In this document: positions 28,025 through 35,920 of the stretch, one piece after another
How the letters are laid out: every line of letters starts with the position of its first letter
How positions within the stretch are numbered: position 1 is the stretch's first letter
Virus record (IMG/VR): IMGVR_UViG_3300034073_003340
Span: 62,001 to 126,000 of that record
Reading direction: 5' to 3' (one strand)
Length of the DNA: 64,000 nucleotides
Source: a virus
Translations under genes and position numbers: made by a program
The notes under the pieces: model-generated
Seen by the model: only the letters and a program-made list of their open reading frames with translations
Databases searched by the model: none
Told to the model about the DNA's origin: nothing

Positions 28025-28259
28025 ACCCTGCCAATCTTAGTGTCATCATAAACCGTTCCCAAGCACCCCTAACCACTTCATTTTCTTTCACAGCGGCCAT
28101 GAGAATATCAAAGTGGTCGGCTTTGGTTTTTGCCCTATCTAGTTCTTTTTCTCTGAGATCCAGACGAAGTCTGTAGTCGCGACAATTGTCATTTAGAGTA
28201 GAGATCAGCTTTCTAGATCTCTCGATTTCATCTTCTAAAGATTCAATGGTCTTAGACAT
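28008..28259 (-). CDS. Coiled-coil hypothetical protein, paralogue group A
   Basis: 83 residues (MSKTIESLEDEIERSRKLIS). Almost entirely a coiled coil, then the shared end motif VVRGAWERFMMTLRLAG. It overlaps its downstream paralogue by 17 bases and shares a base with the upstream stop, indicating one coupled operon. Confidence 0.65.
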   Translation of the reverse strand: MSKTIESLEDEIERSRKLISTLNDNCRDYRLRLDLREKELDRAKTKADHFDILMAAVKENEVVRGAWERFMMTLRLAGYDGTK

Positions 28260-28690
28260 CAGACGTTTTCGCTACCGCCTAGCTTACGCATCAATTGGAT
28301 ATCATTGAACATTTTTCTTAGCTGTGAATTGTCTTCAAGATCTTCCATGAGATAGTGCCACTTCAAAGCATGGAGAGCCATCTTACGGTAGGCCCTCTCC
28401 ATCTTTTTGATCTCTCGACGAAACCGCTCTTCTAGTTCTCGAACGTTTTCTAGAGGCAACTCGGTCTGATACCAATCCTCTTCATACGCCTCAAAAGGCG
28501 AATGCTCACCAGGATTTTCATAAGCAGTTTCTTCGTAGTCATACGAATCAAACACACCGAAGATTTCACAAGCCATTTGAGGTCCAAATGGGTGTAGGGT
28601 TTGATCAGGAACTGGTCCAGCACTTGGTCTATGCGAATTCATCAGTTTTGGGAGACGCCTGATATTCTGTATTCTTGGTAATCTAGCCAT
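28259..28690 (-). CDS. Hypothetical protein with helical C-terminus
   Basis: 143 residues (MARLPRIQNIRRLPKLMNSH). Basic N-terminus, acidic middle (YDYEETAYENPGEHSPFEAY) and a helical C-terminus closing NSQLRKMFNDIQLMRKL, faintly like the end of the two following genes. First gene of the operon 28690 to 26825. A preceding hairpin marks the boundary. Function unknown. Confidence 0.6.
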   Translation of the reverse strand: MARLPRIQNIRRLPKLMNSHRPSAGPVPDQTLHPFGPQMACEIFGVFDSYDYEETAYENPGEHSPFEAYEEDWYQTELPLENVRELEERFRREIKKMERAYRKMALHALKWHYLMEDLEDNSQLRKMFNDIQLMRKLGGSENV

Positions 28691-28693
28691 AGA

Positions 28694-28728
28694 AGAATCC
28701 TGGAAAGAGGTTAACTTTCCAGGATTCT
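28694..28728 (-). terminator. Hairpin terminator
   Basis: Perfect 14-bp inverted repeat, arms 28694-28707 and 28715-28728, 7-base loop. It lies between the stop of the gene at 28752 and the next leftward ATG. Confidence 0.7.
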
Positions 28729-28751
28729 ACACAATTATTAACTAAAGTTCA

Positions 28752-29012
28752 TTATTGAAGTTCACCACGGTCTTTCATAACATCAATGGATTCAAGAGCA
28801 GCAGCTATAACAGCCGCAGCTTTGATAAGATTATCCTCAAATTCATCGATTTCCGGAACGATCCCGTTCCGTCTAACTTCCGAGGTAACATAGTGAGTCA
28901 CAATAGCCACCCAGTCTCCCGGAGTGTTTTTGACGTCCCATTCTGATCCTGGAAGATCGGAATTTCTCTGACGTTCTGCTCGGACTTTTTCTAGAAAAAC
29001 TTCTAACTTCAC
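28752..29012 (-). CDS. Conserved phage-type hypothetical protein
   Basis: 86 residues (MKLEVFLEKVRAERQRNSDL). The segment EWDVKNTPGDWVAIVTHYVT followed by a C-terminal LIKAAAVIAAALESID helix resembles small proteins seen in many phages and proteobacteria. Function unknown. ATGA overlap with the upstream gene. Confidence 0.65.
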   Translation of the reverse strand: MKLEVFLEKVRAERQRNSDLPGSEWDVKNTPGDWVAIVTHYVTSEVRRNGIVPEIDEFEDNLIKAAAVIAAALESIDVMKDRGELQ

Positions 29013-30037
29013 TTTTTAGCCTTTGGTGGACGACCACGCTTTTTAGGAGCAGGAGCAGTTGCTACTAGTTCACTTGCCTTCGTGCCAGCTGGCAATCCAT
29101 CCTTACGGGGACGACCTACCGGTTTCTTAGGCTGCATCGCCGCCCATTTTTCCTTGTCAGCCTTGTCTTCTCTCAAAGCGGCGCGATCAAGAAATTCCTG
29201 GAGGGCGGCATCACTGGTATCAACTTGATTGCCTTCCATTTCTTCCAAACCGTTGATGCGATTGAGCTCTTCAGTGGCCGCCTGTAGGGCCATCCTAACT
29301 TCTTCAGGAAGAGCCATACCATCAGTGTCTACATGAATGGGGTTCTCTGGGGCCATTGAGGGTTCTACAACTGTCATGTTGTCTTCAGCAGTAGCGTGGA
29401 CGACCTCAGTAGCCATGATAGGCTCAGAGACAATCTCAGGGACAGTTACCGATGTCTCGATTACTTCTGGACTAGCCGTCACCTGTGTATTTGCCGCTTC
29501 TGGACGCAGACTAGGTACTAGACGATACGCCTGTTCCCTTTTACGAGCTGCTTCTTCTTCCAAGTCCATTGCCTGGCGAATGATATTCTTAGCAATGTCG
29601 TATTGTGCCTGGGCACTATCTGTTCTCTGGTTTTCCAAAACGCGGTTTTCCAGTTGCTGATCTACAACTGGGGGAGCATCCTCGCCATTCATATAATCCA
29701 CAATCGTACGCAATGGACAGGGGGCGTTTGGCGCTGGATACATTACGATATTATCGATTTCTACAACGCGGAGAAGGCCGTAGGTATGTAGGGCATTCAT
29801 CATATCTAGACCCAAATCAGGGAGAATTCTTCTCTGAAGAAGGGTATGGAGATGAGGGGTTTGCTGCCCTTCAGTAGAATCAATAATATCCATTAGGGCG
29901 TCGTGAAAACGATCAGGTAGAGCGTCAGTATCTACAACCAAGGCGTTATTTTCATTTCCAGGAATCTGCATGAAAACCACGACGCACCGACGATCAGTAT
30001 TTCTGATGCGACCAACGTGCTTTTTAAAAGTGCTCAT
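29009..30037 (-). CDS. Hypothetical protein with C-terminal AT-hook-like motifs
   Basis: 342 residues, ATG preceded by AAAGGAGAACTC. Residues 1-125 look globular (CVVVFMQIPGNENNALVVDT, LHTYGLLRVVEIDNIVMYP). A long Ala/Glu/Val-rich, probably disordered region follows. The C-terminus has two AT-hook-like motifs, VGRPRKDG and KKRGRPPKAKK, which typically bind the minor groove of AT-rich DNA. A DNA-binding or nucleoid-associated role is inferred. Other family unknown. Confidence 0.65.
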   Translation of the reverse strand: MSTFKKHVGRIRNTDRRCVVVFMQIPGNENNALVVDTDALPDRFHDALMDIIDSTEGQQTPHLHTLLQRRILPDLGLDMMNALHTYGLLRVVEIDNIVMYPAPNAPCPLRTIVDYMNGEDAPPVVDQQLENRVLENQRTDSAQAQYDIAKNIIRQAMDLEEEAARKREQAYRLVPSLRPEAANTQVTASPEVIETSVTVPEIVSEPIMATEVVHATAEDNMTVVEPSMAPENPIHVDTDGMALPEEVRMALQAATEELNRINGLEEMEGNQVDTSDAALQEFLDRAALREDKADKEKWAAMQPKKPVGRPRKDGLPAGTKASELVATAPAPKKRGRPPKAKK

Positions 30038-30160
30038 TTTTGAGTTCTCCTTTTTGGATGTTGTGGAAGGTAAATTCCATACATCAAATTCGTCCTCTCC
30101 AAAGGCACCGAGATTTGGTTCTTGGAGAATTGTGGCGCTTAAGGTGCGCCTTGAACCTTA

Positions 30161-30367
30161 TTAGGTAATTGGCTCTTCTTCAGCAGCTTCTTCCTTGGGA
30201 AGATTTGCTTCTAGAAAAGCTGCCAGCTTGTCTCGAACTGAACCAACACTGGTCAGTTCTCCGCCCTTGAACGCTCCACGTTCAGCGGCCACATCAATGA
30301 TGCGAAGGGTATTCTGCAGATCAACTAGAGTAATCTGAGGGCTTTCAGCCTGGGTTTCTTCAGCCAT
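30161..30367 (-). CDS. Small conserved phage protein
   Basis: 68 residues (MAEETQAESPQITLVDLQNT). A single helical domain, LQNTLRIIDVAAERGAFKGGELTSVGSVRDKLAAFL, with acidic ends; similar short proteins are common in T4-like phages. ATAGGAGATTACT precedes the ATG. A late-promoter-like box lies about 85 bases upstream. Function unknown. Confidence 0.65.
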   Translation of the reverse strand: MAEETQAESPQITLVDLQNTLRIIDVAAERGAFKGGELTSVGSVRDKLAAFLEANLPKEEAAEEEPIT

Positions 30368-30437
30368 AGTAATCTCCTATTTTCGGCTTATCCGATCTAC
30401 AGAGAATACTAGATATTGGGTAAGAAACTCAATATTC

Positions 30438-30474
30438 TAACGGCACTCAACCGTATTTAGTTAAGTGCCGCTAG
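30438..30474 (-). promoter_or_regulatory. Terminator-like hairpin with a late-promoter box in its loop
   Basis: A 14-bp stem (30438-30450 region pairing with 30461-30474; two G-U pairs only if read as minus-strand RNA) encloses the minus-strand sequence CTAAATACGG. The hairpin follows the HNH gene stop and precedes the gene at 30367, so one element could end one transcript and start the next. Confidence 0.55.
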
Positions 30475-30481
30475 AACTTTT

Positions 30482-31057
30482 TCAAAGAGTCGTTGGACGC
30501 TTACGCCGCTTGGGCTTGATAGTCACAAGGTCGATATCCCAACCAGTGAACTGAGCCCAAGATTCGTGAGGCACATCAATGGGAAGCTTCTGAGCCTTGG
30601 CTACTAGCTGGTAGTAGTCTGGACGCTTGGGCTTACCACACATCGGCGTCACCATGAAGTGGGCCTTCTGATGGTTACACTCAGAACAAGCAGCTACCAC
30701 ATTTTCCCAACGAGTCTTACCACCGTGGAACCGTGGAACCACGTGGTCAAGAGTCAGAGGACCCTTGACTTCACTCTCATGCTTGCCACAGTATTGGCAG
30801 CGGTGATCATCGCGCAGCATGATGTTGTTTCTGCTGAACTTGACCCCGCGGGATACCTTGACATAATCACGAAGCAACAGGACTGCTGGAACATTAATGG
30901 TCGTGGAAGGGCTGTGGACCTCCCAGTCTTCATAATGAGCCAGAACCTCAGCGTTCTCTAGGAATTGAAGCTTGATAGCAGCTTGCCAGGAAAGAGTGCT
31001 CAAAGGCACCACACTTAGCGGCAGACCATCAGCGTTTAGAATCAAAGTGTCAGACAT
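30482..31057 (-). CDS. HNH endonuclease family protein
   Basis: 191 residues. Central HNH fold: CQYCGKH and CSECNHQK provide the zinc-binding Cys pairs, and LDHVVPRFHGGKTRWENVVA supplies the catalytic His and Asn. The N-terminal domain (LILNADGLPLSVVPLSTLSW) is typical of the freestanding HNH group common in bacteria and phages. It could be a homing nuclease or a packaging-associated nicking enzyme. No intron is seen nearby. Terminal basic tail KPKRRKRPTTL. Confidence 0.85.
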   Translation of the reverse strand: MSDTLILNADGLPLSVVPLSTLSWQAAIKLQFLENAEVLAHYEDWEVHSPSTTINVPAVLLLRDYVKVSRGVKFSRNNIMLRDDHRCQYCGKHESEVKGPLTLDHVVPRFHGGKTRWENVVAACSECNHQKAHFMVTPMCGKPKRPDYYQLVAKAQKLPIDVPHESWAQFTGWDIDLVTIKPKRRKRPTTL

Positions 31058-31169
31058 GGGTCACCATCGTTCTTCTGCGAAGTTGTGTACCCCTACACAC
31101 TTCTACTTATACAGGCATACAGGGGTTAATCAATCTAAAAAGTGAAGAAATTTTCAAATAAAAACTAAG

Positions 31170-32438
31170 TCAATGATATTTAAAGTTTTTAATATTCAAA
31201 TTACTATCCTGGAATAGAATATCGGCAGATGTCAGTCTGCCTCCCTTTCCGCATCCAGTATCCATGAAATAAGCTTCGCCGCCTTTGGCTCCTTTGACTT
31301 TCAGAGGCTGAGTAGTGGATCTAATGTCATGTCCTACCATGACTCGCTTGTCGGCAGGTATCCTATTGACCCAATCATAAACCCTAGTTGGATATCCATC
31401 TGGTCTAGGTTCGGAAGTATTATCGACTTCGCCAAAGAGTGCCATGGTTTCAAATTTGCCAACAAGCCGAGGGGAATCTATATCAAACATCTCTGGTTCG
31501 GCTGCTCCATGAGTAAACAAGGTGTTACCAATAACCCAATGATGTCTTGAAAACCCTAAGAGGGCTTTATAGCGAATCTCAAACTTGCGCCGCGCGTCTG
31601 GTCCCAATTCCTCAATGGCTTTGGTAGTGACCTTGTTGCCATCACTCAACCTGACTTTGACGTCGTTATGCTTGATCTGTTCCAACCATCGTTCAATCTT
31701 CCTCTCATGGTTGCCAATCAAACAAAGTCCTCGCCCTCGAGATACCACATCATAGACATGATCCACGCATTCTATGGGATTAGGTCCATAGTCTATAATA
31801 TCACCCAGGAAGATACAAAATAGGTTTCTTTGTGTTGCCCATTCAGTTGCTGCCTTTAATGGTTCCAACATGGCGTGAACATCACCAATGACCATAAGGC
31901 CCCTAAAGCCTAGTTTTTCGATATTTTCTTTGAGTAACTTGTTTGATAGTCTGGGAACTACTTCAAAGTTTTCTTTCCGAGTGTCAATTACATTGGCAAC
32001 GCCATCACCTCTCAGAATATCTCTTTCATTGTTGCGGAAGATATGTTCCTGTTTGGTAATAGCCGCTATAGCGTTCGGCCTCCAGCTATTCTTTGAATCT
32101 ACAAGTTTGGAATCCAAACTTCGATTACATACAATATAGAAAATAGGAACTCCGATCTTCAAAGCAATGTCTGATAACCCAGTCCTGTCCTTTTTTCTCA
32201 AGTTAGTAGCATCAACCACTACTCGTTCACCAAGTTCTAGTTTGAGTTGAGCTCTTCGGTAAACTTCCCTAAAAACTATGTCATTTATATTGGTTTTCTG
32301 AACGTCGCCACACAGCTCATAACGGATAGCTTCACTACTCATGATTTCATAATCAGCAAACATTTTGGACAAGGTCGTCTTGCCACTGTTAGCTGGACCA
32401 ACGAAGATCACCAGACTATGGAGTGGTATTCTTTTCAT
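31170..32438 (-). CDS. Polynucleotide kinase-phosphatase (Pnkp-like), end-healing
   Basis: 422 residues from MKRIPLHSLVIFVGPANSGKTT, chosen because the P-loop begins at residue 14; longer in-frame starts lack ribosome sites. Residues 1-170 are a P-loop kinase (GPANSGKTT; VVVDATNLRKKDR). From ~180 comes a metallophosphoesterase: VIGDVHAM, GDIIDYGP, GNHE, TLFTHGAAE and GHDIRS. This is the kinase-phosphatase pair of bacterial Pnkp without the ligase module. It heals 5'-OH and 3'-phosphate RNA ends; the RNA ligase at 41876-43078 would seal them. Probably repairs tRNAs cut by host anticodon nucleases. Confidence 0.85.
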   Translation of the reverse strand: MKRIPLHSLVIFVGPANSGKTTLSKMFADYEIMSSEAIRYELCGDVQKTNINDIVFREVYRRAQLKLELGERVVVDATNLRKKDRTGLSDIALKIGVPIFYIVCNRSLDSKLVDSKNSWRPNAIAAITKQEHIFRNNERDILRGDGVANVIDTRKENFEVVPRLSNKLLKENIEKLGFRGLMVIGDVHAMLEPLKAATEWATQRNLFCIFLGDIIDYGPNPIECVDHVYDVVSRGRGLCLIGNHERKIERWLEQIKHNDVKVRLSDGNKVTTKAIEELGPDARRKFEIRYKALLGFSRHHWVIGNTLFTHGAAEPEMFDIDSPRLVGKFETMALFGEVDNTSEPRPDGYPTRVYDWVNRIPADKRVMVGHDIRSTTQPLKVKGAKGGEAYFMDTGCGKGGRLTSADILFQDSNLNIKNFKYH

Positions 32439-32512
32439 ATCACCAATATAAATGAAAATTGACATCAAAGTCAATTTTGTTACATAATAGAGCATACAGG
32501 TGAGGATTCTAT

Positions 32513-32959
32513 ATGCGCCGCTCTTATCTAATTGCCAGCCTTGCTGGTGCTATTGCTCTATTTACAACTGGGTCTTTGGTCGCGGTTTCGAACCGTGCTT
32601 CCAAGATTGAAAGTTTCAAGACCAAGCTTTCAGAACTTACATTTTGTAGAACTGCCTATGAAATTGCCAGTTCTCATCCCAGCTATATCTCTAGATTCGT
32701 AGAGGATGAACGCACCAAGGCTGATCTCCTAAAAGAATCCGAGATCTTGAATTCCAAAAAGGAAAAAATCGATCTGCTTCTTGATCAACATATCAAGAAC
32801 GCTTCTTCTTTGCCATTAGATGATGTGTCGGTAAAGACATTGATTGACAAAACTACTTGGGACGCTGAACTAGAAGCGGTTCAAGCCGCTGGATGGGTCG
32901 AGGAACACGAAGCATTCCTCGACCACATTGACGAGATTTGTAAGCCCTATCTCAACTGA
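32513..32959 (+). CDS. Signal-anchored hypothetical protein
   Basis: 148 residues, one of only three convincing rightward genes after 26 kb. AGGTGAGG lies 7 bases before the ATG. MRRSYLIASLAGAIALFTTG is a signal peptide or membrane anchor. The rest is helical and charged, with Cys at ~45 and ~143 that could pair in the periplasm. It overlaps the next leftward gene tail to tail by 8 bases. Envelope-located function unknown. Confidence 0.65.
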   Translation: MRRSYLIASLAGAIALFTTGSLVAVSNRASKIESFKTKLSELTFCRTAYEIASSHPSYISRFVEDERTKADLLKESEILNSKKEKIDLLLDQHIKNASSLPLDDVSVKTLIDKTTWDAELEAVQAAGWVEEHEAFLDHIDEICKPYLN

Positions 32960-33524
32960 TAGTCGCGTTACCATCCTCTGAAATACGCAGGGTGCCGCGC
33001 TTTACTCGAAGAGAACCCTTGGTGCTTGGATGGTCGGGAGTCTCACGAGTTGTGAAACCAGTCTGGCATTCCATGTGGTTAACATAGAACGTCTTTCCAC
33101 GAGCTTTCACGACCCACATTGGAATGAAATCAAACTCCATGGACTTTTTATTGAAATGGAAATCAATGTTCTTGGTTTCCATTTCAAGAGGGAACTCCTT
33201 GGCCTGCTCTTTGATTCCATTACGCATGGACTTGATCTGATTCCACCGAATCTTAGCGGTTTCCAGGGCTGTCATGAGCTTGCGGGCAATTGCTCGTTTG
33301 TGAACATGCTCAGTCCTCAGCTTGCTGATTCGGTCTCTAACTGGATCCAACATGGGATCTAGATGATCCTTATAATCATTGAACTTTCGTTCCAGTGCCT
33401 TGATTTGAAACTTGCTCGACCTGACCTCCGAAGAGGCGTGAGCATAAAGCTCACGCCAATCGGAACGCCATGCCTGATAGCCAGCATAGTCTTTGAATTG
33501 CGGCTGAATACCATGAACGCTCAT
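32952..33524 (-). CDS. Hypothetical protein, YxAWRxxWRxxY family
   Basis: 190 residues, AAGGAGATCAGG before the ATG. Opens with DYAGYQAWRSDWRELYAHAS, followed by a helical region to ~110 and a beta-rich C-terminus (WVVKARGKTFYVNHMECQTG). The opening segment matches the start of the next upstream gene (EYLAYRAEWRAKYREV), so the two are related. Function unknown. Confidence 0.65.
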   Translation of the reverse strand: MSVHGIQPQFKDYAGYQAWRSDWRELYAHASSEVRSSKFQIKALERKFNDYKDHLDPMLDPVRDRISKLRTEHVHKRAIARKLMTALETAKIRWNQIKSMRNGIKEQAKEFPLEMETKNIDFHFNKKSMEFDFIPMWVVKARGKTFYVNHMECQTGFTTRETPDHPSTKGSLRVKRGTLRISEDGNATIS

Positions 33525-33534
33525 CCTGATCTCC

Positions 33535-33795
33535 TTAAGCCGCAGCCGCAGCCAAAGCCGCCAGCTGGTTGTTCTTGAATTCGGTTGCTGCCGTGCGCTC
33601 CGACATCATCTTGTTGGCGCGAACACGCAGACGGTAGAGCGCCGCCTGTAAATCCGCATTGTCACCGCCCCTGTTATCACGCTGTTCCTGCTTGTTGGCA
33701 CGGATCTCGAGAGTGACTTCCCGATACTTGGCGCGCCATTCCGCACGGTAGGCCAGGTATTCGTCGCGAGTCGTAAAAGTAAAATTGTAGGTCAT
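33535..33795 (-). CDS. Hypothetical protein, YxAWRxxWRxxY family
   Basis: 86 residues from the ATG at 33793-33795, with GGAGGAG 9 bases upstream. TRDEYLAYRAEWRAKYREVT is followed by an Arg/Asn-rich helix and a poly-Ala end. Probably a shorter paralogue of the following gene. Function unknown. Confidence 0.65.
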   Translation of the reverse strand: MTYNFTFTTRDEYLAYRAEWRAKYREVTLEIRANKQEQRDNRGGDNADLQAALYRLRVRANKMMSERTAATEFKNNQLAALAAAAA

Positions 33796-33796
33796 G

Positions 33797-34114
33797 TTAT
33801 TGTGCTCCTCCGAAAGTGAGTTTGAAAAGAACGGCGATATCAGGTTTTTCAAAATACCACCGTGAACCATTGCCATTGTGCCAAAAACTACTGCCTTTAT
33901 CCATACACCACGTCTTCATTTGGGAGATGGCAAAACCATCTGTTGGCTTGATATCAACGGTTGTCATCTCAGGCCAAGCTTCGCGGAGTCTTTTACTCCA
34001 ATGCTTGTCACGAGTGCTGATACCAACTGGCGGACAAAATAGAAGGCCCTGTTCTCGCCAGACCTTGATGTAGGCCTGAGTGGCCAGGCTTTGTGCTGTC
34101 TTGAAGTCCGTCAT
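33797..34114 (-). CDS. Small phage protein with FKL C-terminal signature
   Basis: 105 residues from the ATG at 34112-34114 (MTDFKTAQSLATQAY). The ATG shares its A with the TGA of the upstream PTH2 gene, so the two are coupled. It ends RWYFEKPDIAVLFKLTFGG, a member of the expanded family described in the findings. No known domain. Confidence 0.7.
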   Translation of the reverse strand: MTDFKTAQSLATQAYIKVWREQGLLFCPPVGISTRDKHWSKRLREAWPEMTTVDIKPTDGFAISQMKTWCMDKGSSFWHNGNGSRWYFEKPDIAVLFKLTFGGAQ

Positions 34115-34572
34115 CAGCCGACCACCGAGAATCGCTTGGTGATCGCATGAGCCTGCTCCTTGGTACAAGGACCAATACCAAGCGCAGTCACGATGGGATT
34201 ACCATCGAATGCCGTGCCGGGCATGATGTGGTTCTTGTCAATGATAAGCGAGGTGATCAGGCCAGCTTCCTGTGCGGCTTCATAAGCGCGCATAATTGCG
34301 GCTTCGTTCTTGGCCTTAAGGATGACCTGGGTGCCGATGAAGTCTGGGCCCTGGTAAACGCGCAGGAGCTCAGGATCGCGACGGCTCGCGAGAAGCACAC
34401 AGTTCTTGGCCGCATGACAAGCCTGACTTGCCATCTTGCCTGGAGTCATGTCCAGGTCGCCGCGAATGATGCTGTAGATGCGAAGCTTTTCGGAGGCTGC
34501 TTCGAATGCCTGGTAGTCGTTGTCGTTGTCGTAACGAGCAGCGGCTTCCTACAAGAAAGAATTCGTGATCAT
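34114..34572 (-). CDS. Peptidyl-tRNA hydrolase 2 with an in-frame amber codon
   Basis: PTH2 releases peptidyl groups from drop-off peptidyl-tRNAs. The domain is clear: LRIYSIIRGDLDM, TPGKMASQACHAA (conserved His), LIIDKNHIMPGTA and ALGIGPCTKEQ. The ATG at 34447-34449 would cut off the first beta strand (LRIYSIIRGDLD), which is open upstream and encoded only without a standard start. Going upstream, the frame reaches TAG at 34549-34551, then seven sense codons (MITNSFL) and an ATG at 34570-34572 with AAAGGA 6 bases before it. The full protein would be 152 residues with residue 8 read from UAG. A CUA tRNA lies 2.6 kb upstream. A mutation or sequencing error are alternatives. Confidence 0.75.
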
Positions 34573-34611
34573 TTTCATTCCTTTCATCTTTTGTCCAACA
34601 TCGGACAACTT

Positions 34612-34640
34612 CAACTTAGTAGGCAATTAGGATATGTCAA
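34612..34640 (-). promoter_or_regulatory. Sigma70-like promoter upstream of PTH2
   Basis: On the minus strand, a perfect TTGACA (34635-34640) is followed after 16 bases by TAAGTT. A short hairpin TTGTCC/GGACAA (34591-34608) lies in the leader before the start. Confidence 0.4.
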
Positions 34641-34648
34641 CCTACTTT

Positions 34649-34999
34649 TTACCTCCAACGCAATTTAAACATCATTGCGTCTTTGGAATTCTCAAAAACA
34701 ACACCAACGCTAGTGCTACAACCACTAGACCAGCCCACGGCTTCCCAACTACCAAACTTGGTATTATCGGCGCACCATTGCTTGATTTCACCCATGGAAT
34801 GCCATGTGAAGCCAAACATACGGACCAGGAACCAGCCCGGAAACTTGCTGTTGATGGAAGGGGCGAAATCAGAGTCCTCAAAGTCATCATCCTCGAAGAG
34901 CGCATTACGCTCTTGCTGGGCTGACTCAGCTTGCTCGGGAGTTTCTTCGGCGATAACACCATCACGGTCGAAATAATCGACCCACACTAATTCATTCAT
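34649..34999 (-). CDS. Small phage protein with FKL C-terminal signature
   Basis: 116 residues from the ATG at 34997-34999 (MNELVWVDYFDRDG); an in-frame GTG four codons earlier is an alternative. An acidic stretch (FEDDDFEDSDFAP) precedes a domain containing MFGFTWHSMGEIKQWCADN and the end VGVVFENSKDAMMFKLRWR. Member of the expanded FKL family. Function unknown. Confidence 0.7.
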   Translation of the reverse strand: MNELVWVDYFDRDGVIAEETPEQAESAQQERNALFEDDDFEDSDFAPSINSKFPGWFLVRMFGFTWHSMGEIKQWCADNTKFGSWEAVGWSSGCSTSVGVVFENSKDAMMFKLRWR

Positions 35000-35094
35000 C
35001 TCAACACTCACTTTCTAAACTAAATCACAAACGGATTAGCAGCGAGTGGAGGTGCCCTTGGGGCCTAGTGGTGTGTTAGGATCTTTTTCATGCT

Positions 35095-35454
35095 CTACTT
35101 ATACTGATCTAATACGTAAGAGTCAATAACTAATGACAATTTAGACATTATGGCGTCGTCAGCAGTCTGCGTTCTCACTATCAGACGCATTTGGTATTTT
35201 ACTGGCCCTGAAGTCTCTCTTATCTCCATATAGGTATAGAAATGACCCTTTGTATAATCAAGCAATTGCTTGAAAATCTTAGGATTCGGCCAATAATAAA
35301 ATGATGGGTGTTCGCAATCAAACCAGTCTTTTGCGAACCAATGCTGAAGAGAGATCTCCGTTGACCATCCCTCGGTTACTACTACCTCGGTGGATCTATT
35401 GAATTGAATATAGTCTGATCTAAGAGCCTTTGTGACTCTGCGGATGTCAGTCAA
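35095..35454 (-). CDS. Small phage protein, divergent FKL-like member
   Basis: 119 residues (MTDIRRVTKALRSDYIQFNR). Ends YQMRLIVRTQTADDAIMSKL with an extra tail, a weaker version of the FKL signature. Stop codon is TAG; readthrough would add nine residues before another TAG. It overlaps the phosphatase gene by 8 bases. Function unknown. Confidence 0.65.
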   Translation of the reverse strand: MTDIRRVTKALRSDYIQFNRSTEVVVTEGWSTEISLQHWFAKDWFDCEHPSFYYWPNPKIFKQLLDYTKGHFYTYMEIRETSGPVKYQMRLIVRTQTADDAIMSKLSLVIDSYVLDQYK

Positions 35455-35890
35455 AATAGCCTCGGTCTGCGGCCAGGTTCAGCAGACCGCGATAGACTCG
35501 CATATTAGGTCTATACGGACCCCGTCCAAAATACTTTCTGTCGTCCCCATAGAGGGCCTTTTCAAGGGCCGCGGCAACCGCTGCGCTCCGACACTGCCCC
35601 ATGAGACAGTGAACGTAGATGACGCTTACATTGCGCTCTTTCATCGATTCAACGAAGTCTAAGATCTTTTCAGCATGACTGTCGTTGAAGAGAATACGAG
35701 TTTCCTCTTCCGGTTCGCCGTTCTTATATTCGTCGATATCATGGAACTGTAGGTTGAGTCTTGCGACCAAATGCCCATTCTCATGAACTTTTGGAAAATC
35801 ACCATTTTCACAGATACTGATTAGAGCCCACGACTTCTCAGGCGGACTCACTGCCATCATAGTGGCGCGGCTGTAAACGACAAATTTCAT
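35447..35890 (-). CDS. Dual-specificity/tyrosine phosphatase-like protein
   Basis: 147 residues from the ATG at 35888-35890. The P-loop VHCLMGQCRSAAVAAAL fits C-x5-R of cysteine phosphatases, and the Asp-rich segment FHDIDEYKNGE could hold the general acid. Such phage enzymes may dephosphorylate host proteins, RNA 5' ends or small molecules; the target is unknown. It lies between the GlyRS-like gene and an FKL-family gene. Confidence 0.75.
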   Translation of the reverse strand: MKFVVYSRATMMAVSPPEKSWALISICENGDFPKVHENGHLVARLNLQFHDIDEYKNGEPEEETRILFNDSHAEKILDFVESMKERNVSVIYVHCLMGQCRSAAVAAALEKALYGDDRKYFGRGPYRPNMRVYRGLLNLAADRGYFD

Positions 35891-35920
35891 AACCAAACAT
35901 TACAGCACGCCGTCTAGTTG

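Noticed and set aside
30482-31057. HNH gene as evidence for a nearby intron or intein
   Set aside because: Neighbouring genes are complete and uninterrupted, and no intron-like structure is seen.
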